From Aedoeadaptatus coxii (GTDB lineage Bacteria > Bacillota > Clostridia > Tissierellales > Peptoniphilaceae): DNA of 64,000 nt. The notes beneath the pieces are model-generated. The model had not been told where the DNA came from. It worked only from the letters and a program-made list of their open reading frames with translations, and made no database searches. The translations under genes and the position numbers were made by a program. Shown here in pieces: positions 16,881 through 25,707 of this stretch. Numbering within the stretch: the first letter of the stretch is position 1; every line of letters begins with the position of its first letter. The stretch lies in the NCBI RefSeq assembly GCF_903819215.1, contig NZ_CAIJCT010000016.1; one strand, 5' to 3'.

Positions 16881-17071
16881 AAATCTCACGCTCACCTTGC
16901 GAGGGCAACGTCTTTACCTGAAACAGAGCGTCTCTTTCTGCGACGCAGCCCAATAGGAATCAAATGGCGTTAGCCATTTGCACTGCTAAAAAGCGTTAGG
17001 GTGGAAAGGAAGGAGGTTTTAGGAGGAGGGAAAGAGGGCGAATCGCAACGCCCTATTCCCTCCTCCTAAAA
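16881..17071 (+). repeat. Structured intergenic repeat, copy 1 (complete)
   Basis: Best-preserved member of a repeat family also found at 27078, 27337 and 29131. Order of elements: a conserved 5' block TCTCACGCTCACCTTGCGA; GAAACAGAG/CTCTTTC stem; CCCAATAGGAAT; the 8-bp hairpin CAAATGGC-GTTA-GCCATTTG (16961-16980); CTGCTAAAAAGCGTTAGGGTGGAAAGG; an AAGGAGG tract; and a long near-perfect hairpin (17017-17071) of GGAGGAGGGAA type. The 5' TCACCTT can pair with the late AGGGTGG to close the structure. No ORF fits it. It may be an RNA gene or a mobile palindromic element. Confidence 0.8.
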
Positions 17072-17185
17072 AAAAGTTTTTGAGTGAATAGTTTACTTTT
17101 TACAAAAACAATTCGTCTGAAAAAATAGTAAAAACATCTTCAGCGAAAAAATCTTTTGATTCAATTGAATTTTTCCTTTACATAA

Positions 17186-17216
17186 AAGAAAGACCTCTTT
17201 TTCAAGAGGCCTTTCT
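17186..17216 (-). terminator. Terminator of the proline-peptide operon
   Basis: Read on the minus strand, GAAAGGCCTCTT pairs with AAGAGGTCTTTC, followed by TTTTAT. It lies directly after the prolyl aminopeptidase stop. Confidence 0.85.
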
Positions 17217-17221
17217 TTATA

Positions 17222-18109
17222 TTATTCTTTGTCGCCGAGCCATTCGCGCATAAGGTCGAAGTATTGTTCTTCTGCTTCCACAAAGCACATATGGCGCGAG
17301 TAGCGGAAGAGTTCCCAACGGCTGTTGGGCAGCTCATCTGCCATGCTTTTTGAAATGTAGCAGCTGGAAAGATCCATTTGACCGTTAATGACCAGTGCAG
17401 GCACGGTAATCTTCGAAAGTTTACCGACGTAATCGTATCCTGCCAATGTGCCGGTGGGGCCGAATTCGTTGGCGCCCCAGCCCGTCATGTAAACTTCGCC
17501 GCTATTTTCTTTTTTGCGCGTCAAATATTCCGGTGAATGTTCGTCGATGGTCGGGCCGCAATAAAGTGCCATGAAGCGATCCAGGGCTTCTAAATAGGCG
17601 GGGTCATCGTAGTTTTCGGTGGCTTCCGCTTTTTTAAATATCTCTTGATCTTCTTTCGACATAAAGCGATCGATTCTGCGCCATTGTTCTTCTCTCCAAA
17701 GTTTGGCGGAGTGAAGTGTGGATGACAACACGATGGATTGTACGCCTTTCGGATCTTTTTCCATCATGTAGTAAATGGCGAGCATTCCGCCCCAGGATTG
17801 ACCTAACAGATGCACTTTATCGAGTCCTAAGTGTTCTCTCAAAGCGTCGAGCTCTTCCATCCATACCTCGGCATTGTAAAGTTCCGTATGGCCGGGTGTC
17901 GCCGATTGGCCACAGCCGATTTGATCGTACATTACAATGGGGCGATCGATGGATTCCGCCAGCTTATCAAATCCTTCGAAGTAGTTATGGGTGCTGCCCG
18001 GTCCTCCGTGAAGGAGTACGAGGGCGGCTTTTTTTCCTTCAGGATTGGTAATTCTGTAATAGGTTTCGAATCCCTTAAAGGGCATGCGACCTTCTCGAAC
18101 GTTTACCAT
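17222..18109 (-). CDS. pip: Proline iminopeptidase (prolyl aminopeptidase, S33)
   Basis: A 295-residue alpha/beta hydrolase. H34-GGPG forms the oxyanion-hole signature of proline iminopeptidases. The nucleophile is S105 in GQSWGG, with D246 (NGQMD) and H273 (SRHMCF) completing the triad. It releases N-terminal proline from peptides in the cytosol. It is the last gene of a four-gene operon with two Xaa-Pro peptidases and a peptide transporter, a context that fits proline salvage. Confidence 0.92.
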   Translation of the reverse strand: MVNVREGRMPFKGFETYYRITNPEGKKAALVLLHGGPGSTHNYFEGFDKLAESIDRPIVMYDQIGCGQSATPGHTELYNAEVWMEELDALREHLGLDKVHLLGQSWGGMLAIYYMMEKDPKGVQSIVLSSTLHSAKLWREEQWRRIDRFMSKEDQEIFKKAEATENYDDPAYLEALDRFMALYCGPTIDEHSPEYLTRKKENSGEVYMTGWGANEFGPTGTLAGYDYVGKLSKITVPALVINGQMDLSSCYISKSMADELPNSRWELFRYSRHMCFVEAEEQYFDLMREWLGDKE

Positions 18110-18110
18110 T

Positions 18111-19196
18111 TTATTCCTCCTCTACGATAATGAGGTCTTTGGTTACAGAGTTTAAGACTTCACAACCGTCTTCGGTGATGATGACGAGGTCTTCTACACG
18201 TACGCCGATGCCTTCATCTAATAAATAGATGCCCGGTTCGACGGAGAAGCATTGGCCCGGACGAATGATCGCTTCGTTTACAGAGGAAACGTCGCCGACT
18301 TCGTGGTCTTCCAAGCCAATGGAGTGGCCGGTACGGTGCGTAAAGTATTCGCCGTAGCCTTTGGATTCAATATAGTCGCGGCAAGCTAAGTCTACATCGC
18401 ACATGCGATTGCCGGGTTTGGCTGCTGCAATACCGCGAAGGTTTGCTTCTTTTACGATTTCGTAAACTTCGCGCGCCTTTTCGCTGGCTTCGCCGATAAA
18501 GACGGTACGGGTCATATCCGACGCGTAGCCTTTGTAGAATCCGCCGATATCGAGGACGACGGAATCACCTCGCTTACCTTTGGAATCGTCGGTTACGTGG
18601 TGAGGATCGGCGCCGCCGCGTCCGTAAGCGGTAATGGGATCGAAGGACATTTCCGATACGCCGTGTTTTGCGAAAAGTTCAGCAACTTTTGCGCCGAGTT
18701 CGTTTTCCGTAAGGCCTTTAACGACCCAGGGAATAAGCTCTTCCATAACAGCGTCGCAAATTTTCGACGATTCACGCATAAGTTGTTTTTCGTCTTCATC
18801 TTTAATTTGACGTACGTCGTCGACGATTTCAGAGCCGTTGACGTATTTAAGTTCGGGATGAAGTTCTTGAAGGCGTAGCAAGAAGTGGCTTGCCCAGTTC
18901 TTGTCGATGCCGATGACCTTTCCTTTGGTCATGTGATCGGAAAGAATTTTGACGCCGTCGTCGATGTCGTTATACCAAACGAGATCGACGCCTACATCAC
19001 CATCTTGGGGGAACAATTCGTTAATAACGAGTTTCGATGTTCCGTCGATATTGAGGTAGAGTACGAGCATGCGTTCGCCGGGAACGATTTTTCTGCCGAG
19101 CAAGTAATAAATTGCTACGGGGTCGGAAATAATCATTTCATCGACGCCGCGATCTTTCATACCTTGTAGTATACGTTTAAGACGTTCTTGATTCAT
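18111..19196 (-). CDS. M24B Xaa-Pro peptidase (PepQ/PepP-like)
   Basis: A 361-residue protein with an N-terminal creatinase-like domain (about 1-130) and a C-terminal pita-bread metallopeptidase domain. Dinuclear metal ligands are visible: the two Asp of LDIGGFYKGYASD spaced 11 apart, His in GHSIGLEDHE, Glu in SVEPGIYL and Glu in VRVEDLV. It cleaves Xaa-Pro bonds; dipeptidase versus aminopeptidase cannot be decided by eye. It starts between the POT transporter and prolyl aminopeptidase genes. Confidence 0.92.
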   Translation of the reverse strand: MNQERLKRILQGMKDRGVDEMIISDPVAIYYLLGRKIVPGERMLVLYLNIDGTSKLVINELFPQDGDVGVDLVWYNDIDDGVKILSDHMTKGKVIGIDKNWASHFLLRLQELHPELKYVNGSEIVDDVRQIKDEDEKQLMRESSKICDAVMEELIPWVVKGLTENELGAKVAELFAKHGVSEMSFDPITAYGRGGADPHHVTDDSKGKRGDSVVLDIGGFYKGYASDMTRTVFIGEASEKAREVYEIVKEANLRGIAAAKPGNRMCDVDLACRDYIESKGYGEYFTHRTGHSIGLEDHEVGDVSSVNEAIIRPGQCFSVEPGIYLLDEGIGVRVEDLVIITEDGCEVLNSVTKDLIIVEEE

Positions 19197-19230
19197 GTCA
19201 GGCTCCTTTCAGTAACCAAACAATTGTGTT

Positions 19231-20562
19231 TTATTCTTCGTCTTCCACTACTAAACTGTTTAATTTCGGGCTTACGGCAAAGAGGATGAGACCGCACACA
19301 ATGGCGATGGCCGCAATCACGAAGTAGGTTTTGGCGAAGGGGAAGTTCAAGGTGAACTCATAGAGATAGCCGTAGGTCTTAGCCGATGCGAAAACAGCCA
19401 ATGTCCAAACACTCATCATAACCGATAAGAGTCTTGCCGGAGCAAACTTGGAAATAAAGGAGTTTCCAAGGGGAGAGAAGACCATTTCGCCTAAGGATAA
19501 GGTAATACCGAATGCTACGATCCAGCCGAGGTTAGCCAGATTGCTGCCTCTTGCGATATCTGCAACGGCGAAAATAATATAAGCGAGACCTAATAACAAC
19601 ATACCGAAGGATGTTTTTTGGAACATGTTGAAGTCGCCTTTAGCGCTTCTTGCACGTTTAGCCCAGAATGCACCGAGGATCGGGCCGAGGGTAATACAGC
19701 AAAGTGCGTTCAAGGAGTCGAACCATGCGGTGGGCACTTCGAAGTTGCCGATCATCCAGTTAGCAGCCGGGTTGTCGCCTGCCCAGTGGAAGTAAACGGG
19801 CATGTATGCCAAGTACCAGAACAACCAGAAAATGGTAGAGAATGCCGATACGAGAACAATGGCACCCACACGTTTCTTTTCGATAGTGGTAAGGGGACGT
19901 TTTTCTTCTCTTTCTTCAGCCGCGTCATCGAGCGCTTTACGTTCGTCAACTTTGAAGGGTTTTTTACCGGCATCGCCGAGGTATCTCCAACCGAAGACAA
20001 ACCAAACGGCATTGATGAACATAATAATGCCGCATACTAAGAAGCAGAAGGAGTAACCTTTGCTAAGGGCCAAAATACCGATAATCGTCGTACCGATAAA
20101 GGAACCGATATTAACAAATGAATATTGCGTTGAGAAAGCTGTATCCAGTACTTTCGGATCGTCGAAAAGACGGCCTGTAATAGCGTTGGATTGGGGCTTA
20201 AATAAACCGGTACCGATGGAGACGACGGCGATCATAAGATTGATCATGGCCGGAGTAGTAGCTTGCCAACCGATTAAATAGCCTGCTCCCATAAGGATCA
20301 TCCCGACGGGGATCAAGTATCTTGCACCGATAAAGCGGTCAGAGATAATCGAGCCGAATAAAGGCGCGACATAAGTCCAGGCGACGAGATTTGCACTCAT
20401 CTTAGCCGCATCGGCATCTGTCATTCCAAGGCCTCCGTTGACGACGGCAGCTGCAACCATTACCGTCATAAGCCATTTTGCAGAATAAAATGCAAAACGC
20501 TCCATGGAGAAGCCTAGGGAGACGACATAAAACCCGAAGGGCATCTTCGTTTTAGTGTTCAT
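19231..20562 (-). CDS. POT/PTR-family peptide transporter
   Basis: A 443-residue MFS-type transporter with about 12 membrane segments and POT-family motifs such as GLFKPQSNAITGRLFDD (the GTGLFKPN-like signature) and YSFVNIGSF. The N-terminal ExxERF motif of proton-coupled members is altered: it reads FSMERF, with the first glutamate replaced. Flanked by Xaa-Pro peptidases, it most likely brings in di/tripeptides, perhaps proline-containing ones. Confidence 0.9.
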   Translation of the reverse strand: MNTKTKMPFGFYVVSLGFSMERFAFYSAKWLMTVMVAAAVVNGGLGMTDADAAKMSANLVAWTYVAPLFGSIISDRFIGARYLIPVGMILMGAGYLIGWQATTPAMINLMIAVVSIGTGLFKPQSNAITGRLFDDPKVLDTAFSTQYSFVNIGSFIGTTIIGILALSKGYSFCFLVCGIIMFINAVWFVFGWRYLGDAGKKPFKVDERKALDDAAEEREEKRPLTTIEKKRVGAIVLVSAFSTIFWLFWYLAYMPVYFHWAGDNPAANWMIGNFEVPTAWFDSLNALCCITLGPILGAFWAKRARSAKGDFNMFQKTSFGMLLLGLAYIIFAVADIARGSNLANLGWIVAFGITLSLGEMVFSPLGNSFISKFAPARLLSVMMSVWTLAVFASAKTYGYLYEFTLNFPFAKTYFVIAAIAIVCGLILFAVSPKLNSLVVEDEE

Positions 20563-20571
20563 GTTTTCCTC

Positions 20572-22359
20572 CTATAATTGTTTTGTGTATTTTTTCAGCC
20601 ATTCTACCTCTTCATCCTCTAAGTAGGGCGAAATGGTCTTGAAAACTAATTCATTGTAGCCGTTTAAGTAGGCTATTTCTTCGCTCGTGAGCAAGGATGC
20701 GTCCACTGCATCGAGATCGAAGGGAACCAATGTAAGGGGTTCCAGATGCATCCAGGTACCGTATTCGTTGGTATCGCCTTTTACGACCAACATACAGTTT
20801 TCCAAGCGAATGCCGTGTTTGCCGGCGATATAGATTCCCGGTTCATCGGTAAGGATCATGCCCGGTTCGATTTGGTGATGTTCATTTTTCGCTACATTGA
20901 TTTTGTAGCGGAAGCCTGTGGGGCCTTCGTGAATATTTAAAAGCTGGCCGATGCCGTGGCCTGTGCCGTGGTTGAAATCCAATTGAAGATCCCAGAAAGG
21001 CTTTCTTGCGGCGTAATCCAGGGAATAGCCGTGTGCGCCGTAGGGGAATTTCACCATGGCGAGACCTAAATGGCTCTTTAATACGAGGGTGAAGTGGAAA
21101 ATTTCTTCATCGGTCAGTTCGCCGAGGGCAATGGTACGGGTAATATCGGTAGAACCTTCTGCAAAGTTCGAACCCGTATCGGAAAGGTAAAGGCCTTTCG
21201 GTTCCAAGGGAATGTCGCTCTCTTCGTCGGCTTCATAGTGTACGACGGCGGCATGTTGTCCGTAACCGCTAATGGGAGCGAAAGAGGGCCACATATAGCC
21301 TTCTTGTTCTTTACGGAAGTCTTCCAATTTATCGCTTGCGCCGATTTCGGTAATTTCTTCCTTGCCGATGATGTGCTTCAACCAGTACATAAACTTGGTC
21401 CAGGCGACGCCGTCTTTAACGTGGGCGATGGCCATGTTTTTAACTTCCACTTCGTTTTTCATGGCTTTCATGATAATCGAAGGATTGGCCGCTTCCACCA
21501 CGTGGTTTTCAGCAGGAATATTTTCGTAAAGCGCGTAGTTCATCTTGGAAGGATCGATTAGAATGGAGCGATCCTTTAAGTCCTTCACGTAGTCGTAAAT
21601 GGCGTTGTAAGGACGGATGGAAATATTAAGCGCTTTGAATTCTTCTTTCATCGCGTCGTCGAGTTTCGCTTCGTCGATGAAAAGCACCATGTCGTCCATG
21701 GTAATGACGGCGTAACTCAAGACGATGGGCGAGAACAAAATATCGTCGCCGCGGATATTTAAAATCCAGCAGACGTCGTCTAAGGATGCGACAATATGGG
21801 TGTCCGTTCCCTTTTCTTCCATGACCTTGCGAATGCGCGCAAGTTTCGATTGAGCACTTTCGCCAGTAATGTCTTCTGCCAGTTTAAACGCTTTCTTTTC
21901 GGAAAGGGGCGGGCGATTTTCCCAAATTTCGCCGACAAGATCCATATTATAGGTAATAGAACCTTCCTTTTCTTCAGCGAGCGCTTCATAAGCGGCGCCG
22001 TCGGATACGGAAATCGTACGGCCGTCGAAGCCGAGGGTTCCGCCTTTGGGAAGATGGGATTTTATGTATTCCATCACGGTAGGCACGCCGGGTTCACCCA
22101 TTTTTTGTAAGACAATACCCGTGCCTTTTAATTGATCTCCCGCTTGAAGGAAATAACGTCCGTCGGTCCAAAGACATACTTCATCAGCCGTTGCGACGAC
22201 AGTACCTGCACTGCCGGTAAAACCGGAAACATAAGCGCGGGCTTTAAAAAATTCGCCGACATATTCGCTTTGATGAAAATCTTCAGACGGCACGATGTAG
22301 ACATCAATGTCTCTTTCCTTCATGAGGGAAAGCAGTTGTTTAACTTGTTCTCGCACCAT
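20572..22359 (-). CDS. Xaa-Pro aminopeptidase P-type (M24B, three-domain)
   Basis: A 595-residue protein of the long APP/XPNPEP class: two creatinase-like N-terminal domains (about 1-300) and the M24 catalytic domain. Metal ligands appear as LSDTGSNFAEGSTDITRT, GTGHGIGQ with the following NIHEGP, TDEPGIYI and IRLENCM. It removes an N-terminal residue preceding proline from oligopeptides. It is the first gene of the proline-peptide operon behind a strong promoter. Confidence 0.95.
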   Translation of the reverse strand: MVREQVKQLLSLMKERDIDVYIVPSEDFHQSEYVGEFFKARAYVSGFTGSAGTVVATADEVCLWTDGRYFLQAGDQLKGTGIVLQKMGEPGVPTVMEYIKSHLPKGGTLGFDGRTISVSDGAAYEALAEEKEGSITYNMDLVGEIWENRPPLSEKKAFKLAEDITGESAQSKLARIRKVMEEKGTDTHIVASLDDVCWILNIRGDDILFSPIVLSYAVITMDDMVLFIDEAKLDDAMKEEFKALNISIRPYNAIYDYVKDLKDRSILIDPSKMNYALYENIPAENHVVEAANPSIIMKAMKNEVEVKNMAIAHVKDGVAWTKFMYWLKHIIGKEEITEIGASDKLEDFRKEQEGYMWPSFAPISGYGQHAAVVHYEADEESDIPLEPKGLYLSDTGSNFAEGSTDITRTIALGELTDEEIFHFTLVLKSHLGLAMVKFPYGAHGYSLDYAARKPFWDLQLDFNHGTGHGIGQLLNIHEGPTGFRYKINVAKNEHHQIEPGMILTDEPGIYIAGKHGIRLENCMLVVKGDTNEYGTWMHLEPLTLVPFDLDAVDASLLTSEEIAYLNGYNELVFKTISPYLEDEEVEWLKKYTKQL

Positions 22360-22397
22360 AAACTCCTTTCGATAAAAAGTTACTTTCTTATCTGAAT

Positions 22398-22426
22398 ATT
22401 ATATAGCTTCTATAGAACAATGTAAA
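22398..22426 (-). promoter_or_regulatory. Sigma-A-type promoter of the proline-peptide operon
   Basis: On the minus strand TTTACA is followed after exactly 17 bp by TATAAT, ending about 39 bases before the ATG. This is one of the best promoter matches in the window. Confidence 0.75.
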
Positions 22427-22633
22427 CCGAACCAACGTGAAATTGCTTGCATCTATAGCCTTTGATTTAGTCCGAAAAAGAAGTAATTTGCTGTTGTCAT
22501 TCGCAAAAAAAGAAACGTATAAATCCCAATAATACGGGATTTTTTAGAAAATGCGGCTCATCTTTGACGCGCTCTTTATAAAAAAATCCCCTTTTCAAAA
22601 TTTTTTGAAGGGAATAAAAACATTTGCATAAAT
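22427..22633. other. Intergenic region between two minus-strand operons
   Basis: About 200 A+T-rich bases with no credible ORF. It holds an imperfect hairpin at about 22588-22614 (CCCCTTTTCAAAA against TTTTGAAGGG) followed on the minus strand by a T run, possibly a second terminator for the B12 operon. A short ATCCC/GGGAT hairpin near 22530-22550 has no gene to serve. Confidence 0.4.
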
Positions 22634-22657
22634 AAAAAAAGCACCCCGAAGGATGCT
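22634..22657 (-). terminator. Terminator of the B12 importer operon
   Basis: On the minus strand AGCATCC pairs with GGGTGCT (one G-T pair) around TTCG and is followed by TTTTTT. It abuts the stop of the ATPase gene. Confidence 0.85.
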
Positions 22658-23398
22658 TCAATAGCGCACGACGCGCTCCCCTTTTACCTCGCCGATAAAA
22701 GCTTCGATTCCGTAGAGATCAAATAAATCTTTTTCGTCGACCTTATCCGGCGTTTTATTAAATAATACCTCGCCGTTTTTTAATGCGACGATGCGATCGG
22801 CAAAGCGAAGGGCGTGATTGATATCGTGTAGAGCGGCGATCACCGTCGTGTCCAATGATTTTACAAGAGAGAGGATGCTCATTTGGTAGTAAACGTCCAA
22901 GTGAGTAGTCGCTTCGTCTAAAAGCATGTGATCCGTTTCCTGCACGAGGGCGCGGGCGAGCACCGCCCGTTGCCGCTCTCCCCCGGAAAGTTTTCCCAGG
23001 GGACGATGGCGAAAATCGGAAAGCCCGACTTCCTCCAGGGCTTTTTTCGCCAGGGCGAGATCCTCTTTTCCCTCCCCTTCCCAAAAAGAATGGTAGGGCG
23101 ATCTGCCCATAAGCACCATATCCATGACCGTAAGCTCAAAGGCTCCGTCGTTAAATTGGCTCACCATGGCCATCCGCTTGGCGTAATCTCTCCGCTTCAT
23201 GTGGGCGATCTCTTTTTCGTCGAGAGAAATACTTCCCTCATAGGGAATCATGCCGGCGACGGATCGCAAGAGGGTACTCTTCCCCGATCCGTTGGGCCCG
23301 ATAAGGGCTATAAATTCGCCGTCTCGTGCGGTAAAATTAATATTTTTTAAAATCTGTTTTTTACCTATGGTGACGTTTAATTGATCTACCGAAATCAT
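22658..23398 (-). CDS. btuD: ABC transporter ATP-binding protein, BtuD/FecE type
   Basis: Started at the ATG overlapping the permease stop (ATGA), giving 246 residues; a longer arginine-rich extension upstream is antisense of the permease. Walker A GPNGSGKST is near residue 37, the signature is LSGGERQRA, and Walker B is HMLLDEAT, with the H-loop in ALHDINHA. It energises the FecCD-type importer. The operon's cobalamin riboswitch argues for a vitamin B12/corrinoid substrate over siderophores. Confidence 0.9.
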   Translation of the reverse strand: MISVDQLNVTIGKKQILKNINFTARDGEFIALIGPNGSGKSTLLRSVAGMIPYEGSISLDEKEIAHMKRRDYAKRMAMVSQFNDGAFELTVMDMVLMGRSPYHSFWEGEGKEDLALAKKALEEVGLSDFRHRPLGKLSGGERQRAVLARALVQETDHMLLDEATTHLDVYYQMSILSLVKSLDTTVIAALHDINHALRFADRIVALKNGEVLFNKTPDKVDEKDLFDLYGIEAFIGEVKGERVVRY

Positions 23399-24417
23399 GA
23401 CCACGCCCCCTTTCGCCCCCGCTGAACGATGAGGTAAACGAAGAAAGGCGCGCCAACGACGGAAACCACCACGCCTGTAGGCAGTTCGCCGCCGGGAATA
23501 ATGTTGCGCGCCACCACATCGGCCCACATGAGGAGCATGCCCCCTAAGAGCACCACCACGGGAAGGAGATGCTTGTGGTTGCCTCCCACGAGAAAGCGCG
23601 CCATATGGGGAACGATCAGCCCCACAAAACCGATGGTGCCCGATGTGAAGACCACGAGGCCGACGAGCACCGACACGACGACAGTGTAGACCGTGCGCAG
23701 AAGTGGCAAGTCCACGCCTAAACTGTGGGCGGCTTCATCTCCCAAGAGAAGGAGATTTAAATAGCGGCTCTGTGTGGCGAGAAACAACACCAAAAGCACA
23801 ATCACCGGCCCTAATAGGGCGATATCCGACCGTTTCGCTCCCGAAAGGGAACCCATGAGCCAAAAACTGACCTCCCGAATGGCGTCGCGATTTTTCGCCG
23901 TATACACCATCAAGGTGGCGAGACTGGATGCCGCCGTGGAAATGGCCATGCCCGACAAAATCAGCCGCTCGCTGGTGGCGCGGCCGCCGATTTTTGCGAG
24001 AAAGAGCACTAAAAGCGCCGTAGCCAAGGCAAAGCAAAAGGCGGAAACCCCGACGCCGATGCTTCCGAAGACGGAAAACACGCCGAGGACGATGGCGAGA
24101 GTAGCCCCGAGAGAAGCGCCGGAGGAAATCCCCAAAATATAAGGATCCGCCACGGGATTCCCTACCACCGCCTGCATCACCAGCCCCGACACCGCCAGGG
24201 CGACGCCGGTTAAAAGGGCGAGGAGCACCCGGGGCAGGCGAATATCTAAAATAATCGCCCGCGTCGCCGGAGACAGATTGTCGACCCCACCGAATAAAGA
24301 AGCGAGTGCGCTGAAAATATCGCCTTTTGAAATCGACGCATAGCCCAGCGTCATGCCGAAATAAATCGAAAGAAGGAGCCCTAAAACGAGCGCAATCAAG
24401 ACGAGGGATCGCTTCAT
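23395..24417 (-). CDS. btuC: FecCD/BtuC-type ABC importer permease
   Basis: A 340-residue membrane protein with about 10 helices. FecCD hallmarks are visible: DIRLPRVLLALLTG, VVGNPVADPYILGISSGASLGA, and FVGLIVPHMAR, the coupling-helix region before the C-terminus. It overlaps both the lipoprotein gene (4 bp) and the ATPase gene (4 bp), so the three form one importer. The substrate is inferred as cobalamin from the riboswitch. Confidence 0.92.
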   Translation of the reverse strand: MKRSLVLIALVLGLLLSIYFGMTLGYASISKGDIFSALASLFGGVDNLSPATRAIILDIRLPRVLLALLTGVALAVSGLVMQAVVGNPVADPYILGISSGASLGATLAIVLGVFSVFGSIGVGVSAFCFALATALLVLFLAKIGGRATSERLILSGMAISTAASSLATLMVYTAKNRDAIREVSFWLMGSLSGAKRSDIALLGPVIVLLVLFLATQSRYLNLLLLGDEAAHSLGVDLPLLRTVYTVVVSVLVGLVVFTSGTIGFVGLIVPHMARFLVGGNHKHLLPVVVLLGGMLLMWADVVARNIIPGGELPTGVVVSVVGAPFFVYLIVQRGRKGAWS

Positions 24418-25427
24418 CGCGACGACTCGATCCCTTTAATCATCGTGTCGATACCGTCGGCAGTGCGTACGCCCGATGCGTAAACTTCCGAAAGGCTGAT
24501 GGGATAAACGTGCTCTTTCGTAATGGCGGAAAGTGCCTTTAATGCGGGCAGCTTTTTAAATTTCGCAAGCTCTTCGTCGCGAACCTTGTCTTCCCCGTAA
24601 TAAACCACGAAAATGACATCGGGATCCTTCGCTACAAGTTGTTCCGCGCCAAAACGGTCGCCGTCCATAGCCAGTTCCGCGCCGGCTTGCTCGGCGATTT
24701 GACCCCCTACCGTATCCTTTCCGTAATTGCGGAATACGCCTTCGTCTTCCATTTCGAGAATCGCCACTTTAAGAGGCTTTTCCCCGTCTTTAATCTTCTT
24801 TTCTTGGCGCGCGTGGGCTTCTTCCAAACGAGATTTCATAGAATCTACAATGGCTTGTGCTTCTTTTTCTTTATTGAAAATCTTGCCTAAGGTTAAAAGA
24901 TCATCGTATTCGTTATCCAGAGAATCTACTTTTACGGCACCACTGTTTTTAAGAATAAAGGTGTGGATGCCCTTGTCCTGCCATTCCTTTACATCGCCGA
25001 GGGTCTTGTCTTTGAAATAAGAGGACCAGGAAATAATAAAGTCCGGATTGGCAGCGAGAACCGCCTCTTTCGACGGCGCGTCTTTCATATATTTAACCTT
25101 GCTGAATTCATCTTTCCATTCGTCCTTAACGTCGATATCCAATTGGCCGGCGAGGACGAGTTTGTCGCCGAGTCCGAGGGCGAGCATATTTTCAATGGCC
25201 GATTGATACACCGCCACCACCCGTTCGGGAGCTTTATCGAAAGTTTGCTCCACGGGATTGCCGTCGCTGTCGACGGTGGTCACCGTAACGGGATAACCCG
25301 CTTCCTGCGTTTGAGCGGCTTCTTTTTGATTTCCATTATTCCCTTCATTCTTTGCATTTTGCGGCGAGCATGCCGAAAGCAAAAGCAGACAGAGAACGAG
25401 CAGCGTGCTTAATTGTTTTTTCATCAT
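24414..25427 (-). CDS. btuF: Substrate-binding lipoprotein, BtuF/FepB type
   Basis: A 337-residue lipoprotein: signal MKKQLSTLLVLCLLLLSACS with the lipobox cysteine, then a Q/N-rich linker. The periplasmic-binding-protein type III fold is suggested by APERVVAVYQSAIENMLALGLGDKLV at the N-lobe and DPDVIFVVYYG in the second lobe, joined by a long helix. Two adjacent ATGs follow GGAGG; either may be used. It should bind corrinoid outside the membrane for the BtuCD pair. Confidence 0.88.
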   Translation of the reverse strand: MMKKQLSTLLVLCLLLLSACSPQNAKNEGNNGNQKEAAQTQEAGYPVTVTTVDSDGNPVEQTFDKAPERVVAVYQSAIENMLALGLGDKLVLAGQLDIDVKDEWKDEFSKVKYMKDAPSKEAVLAANPDFIISWSSYFKDKTLGDVKEWQDKGIHTFILKNSGAVKVDSLDNEYDDLLTLGKIFNKEKEAQAIVDSMKSRLEEAHARQEKKIKDGEKPLKVAILEMEDEGVFRNYGKDTVGGQIAEQAGAELAMDGDRFGAEQLVAKDPDVIFVVYYGEDKVRDEELAKFKKLPALKALSAITKEHVYPISLSEVYASGVRTADGIDTMIKGIESSR

Positions 25428-25439
25428 AAACCTCCATAC

Positions 25440-25588
25440 ATCGTGAAGATAGCGAACCGTAGGCAGGTATCCTGACTTCCAATCTTCGGGTAACCCACGC
25501 CCGTCATCCTTCCCTTGCAGTGAATGGCGGGCTCGATTTTCACAGTGGCGAGACCGTGCGCCGCGAGCGACTTCCCTATACCTACACC
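25440..25588 (-). promoter_or_regulatory. Cobalamin riboswitch controlling the importer operon
   Basis: On the minus strand the leader contains the B12-box (AGTCAGGATACCTGCC, ending at 25462), GCCACTGTGA (about 25541-25550), a GGGAAGG segment, GTGGGTTACCCGAAG, and a 5' GGTGTAGGTATAGGGAAG. These elements are in the order of AdoCbl-type cobalamin riboswitches. The B12 box ends about 35 bases before the start codon. No T-run terminator lies between, so control is more likely at translation initiation (inference). Confidence 0.92.
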
Positions 25589-25591
25589 TAT

Positions 25592-25620
25592 ATTATAGTA
25601 GAGCAGTAACCTAAAGTCAT
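25592..25620 (-). promoter_or_regulatory. Promoter of the riboswitch-btuFCD transcript
   Basis: Minus-strand TATAAT with an ATGACT -35 17 bp upstream, placing the transcript start just before the first conserved riboswitch bases. Confidence 0.6.
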
Positions 25621-25707
25621 GATCGAAAGCTGCTCTTTCAAAACTTCCGTTCCATGATAGAATAGAAAGTAGGAAACAGAATATTTGGAAACAACGAGGT
25701 GATAAAC

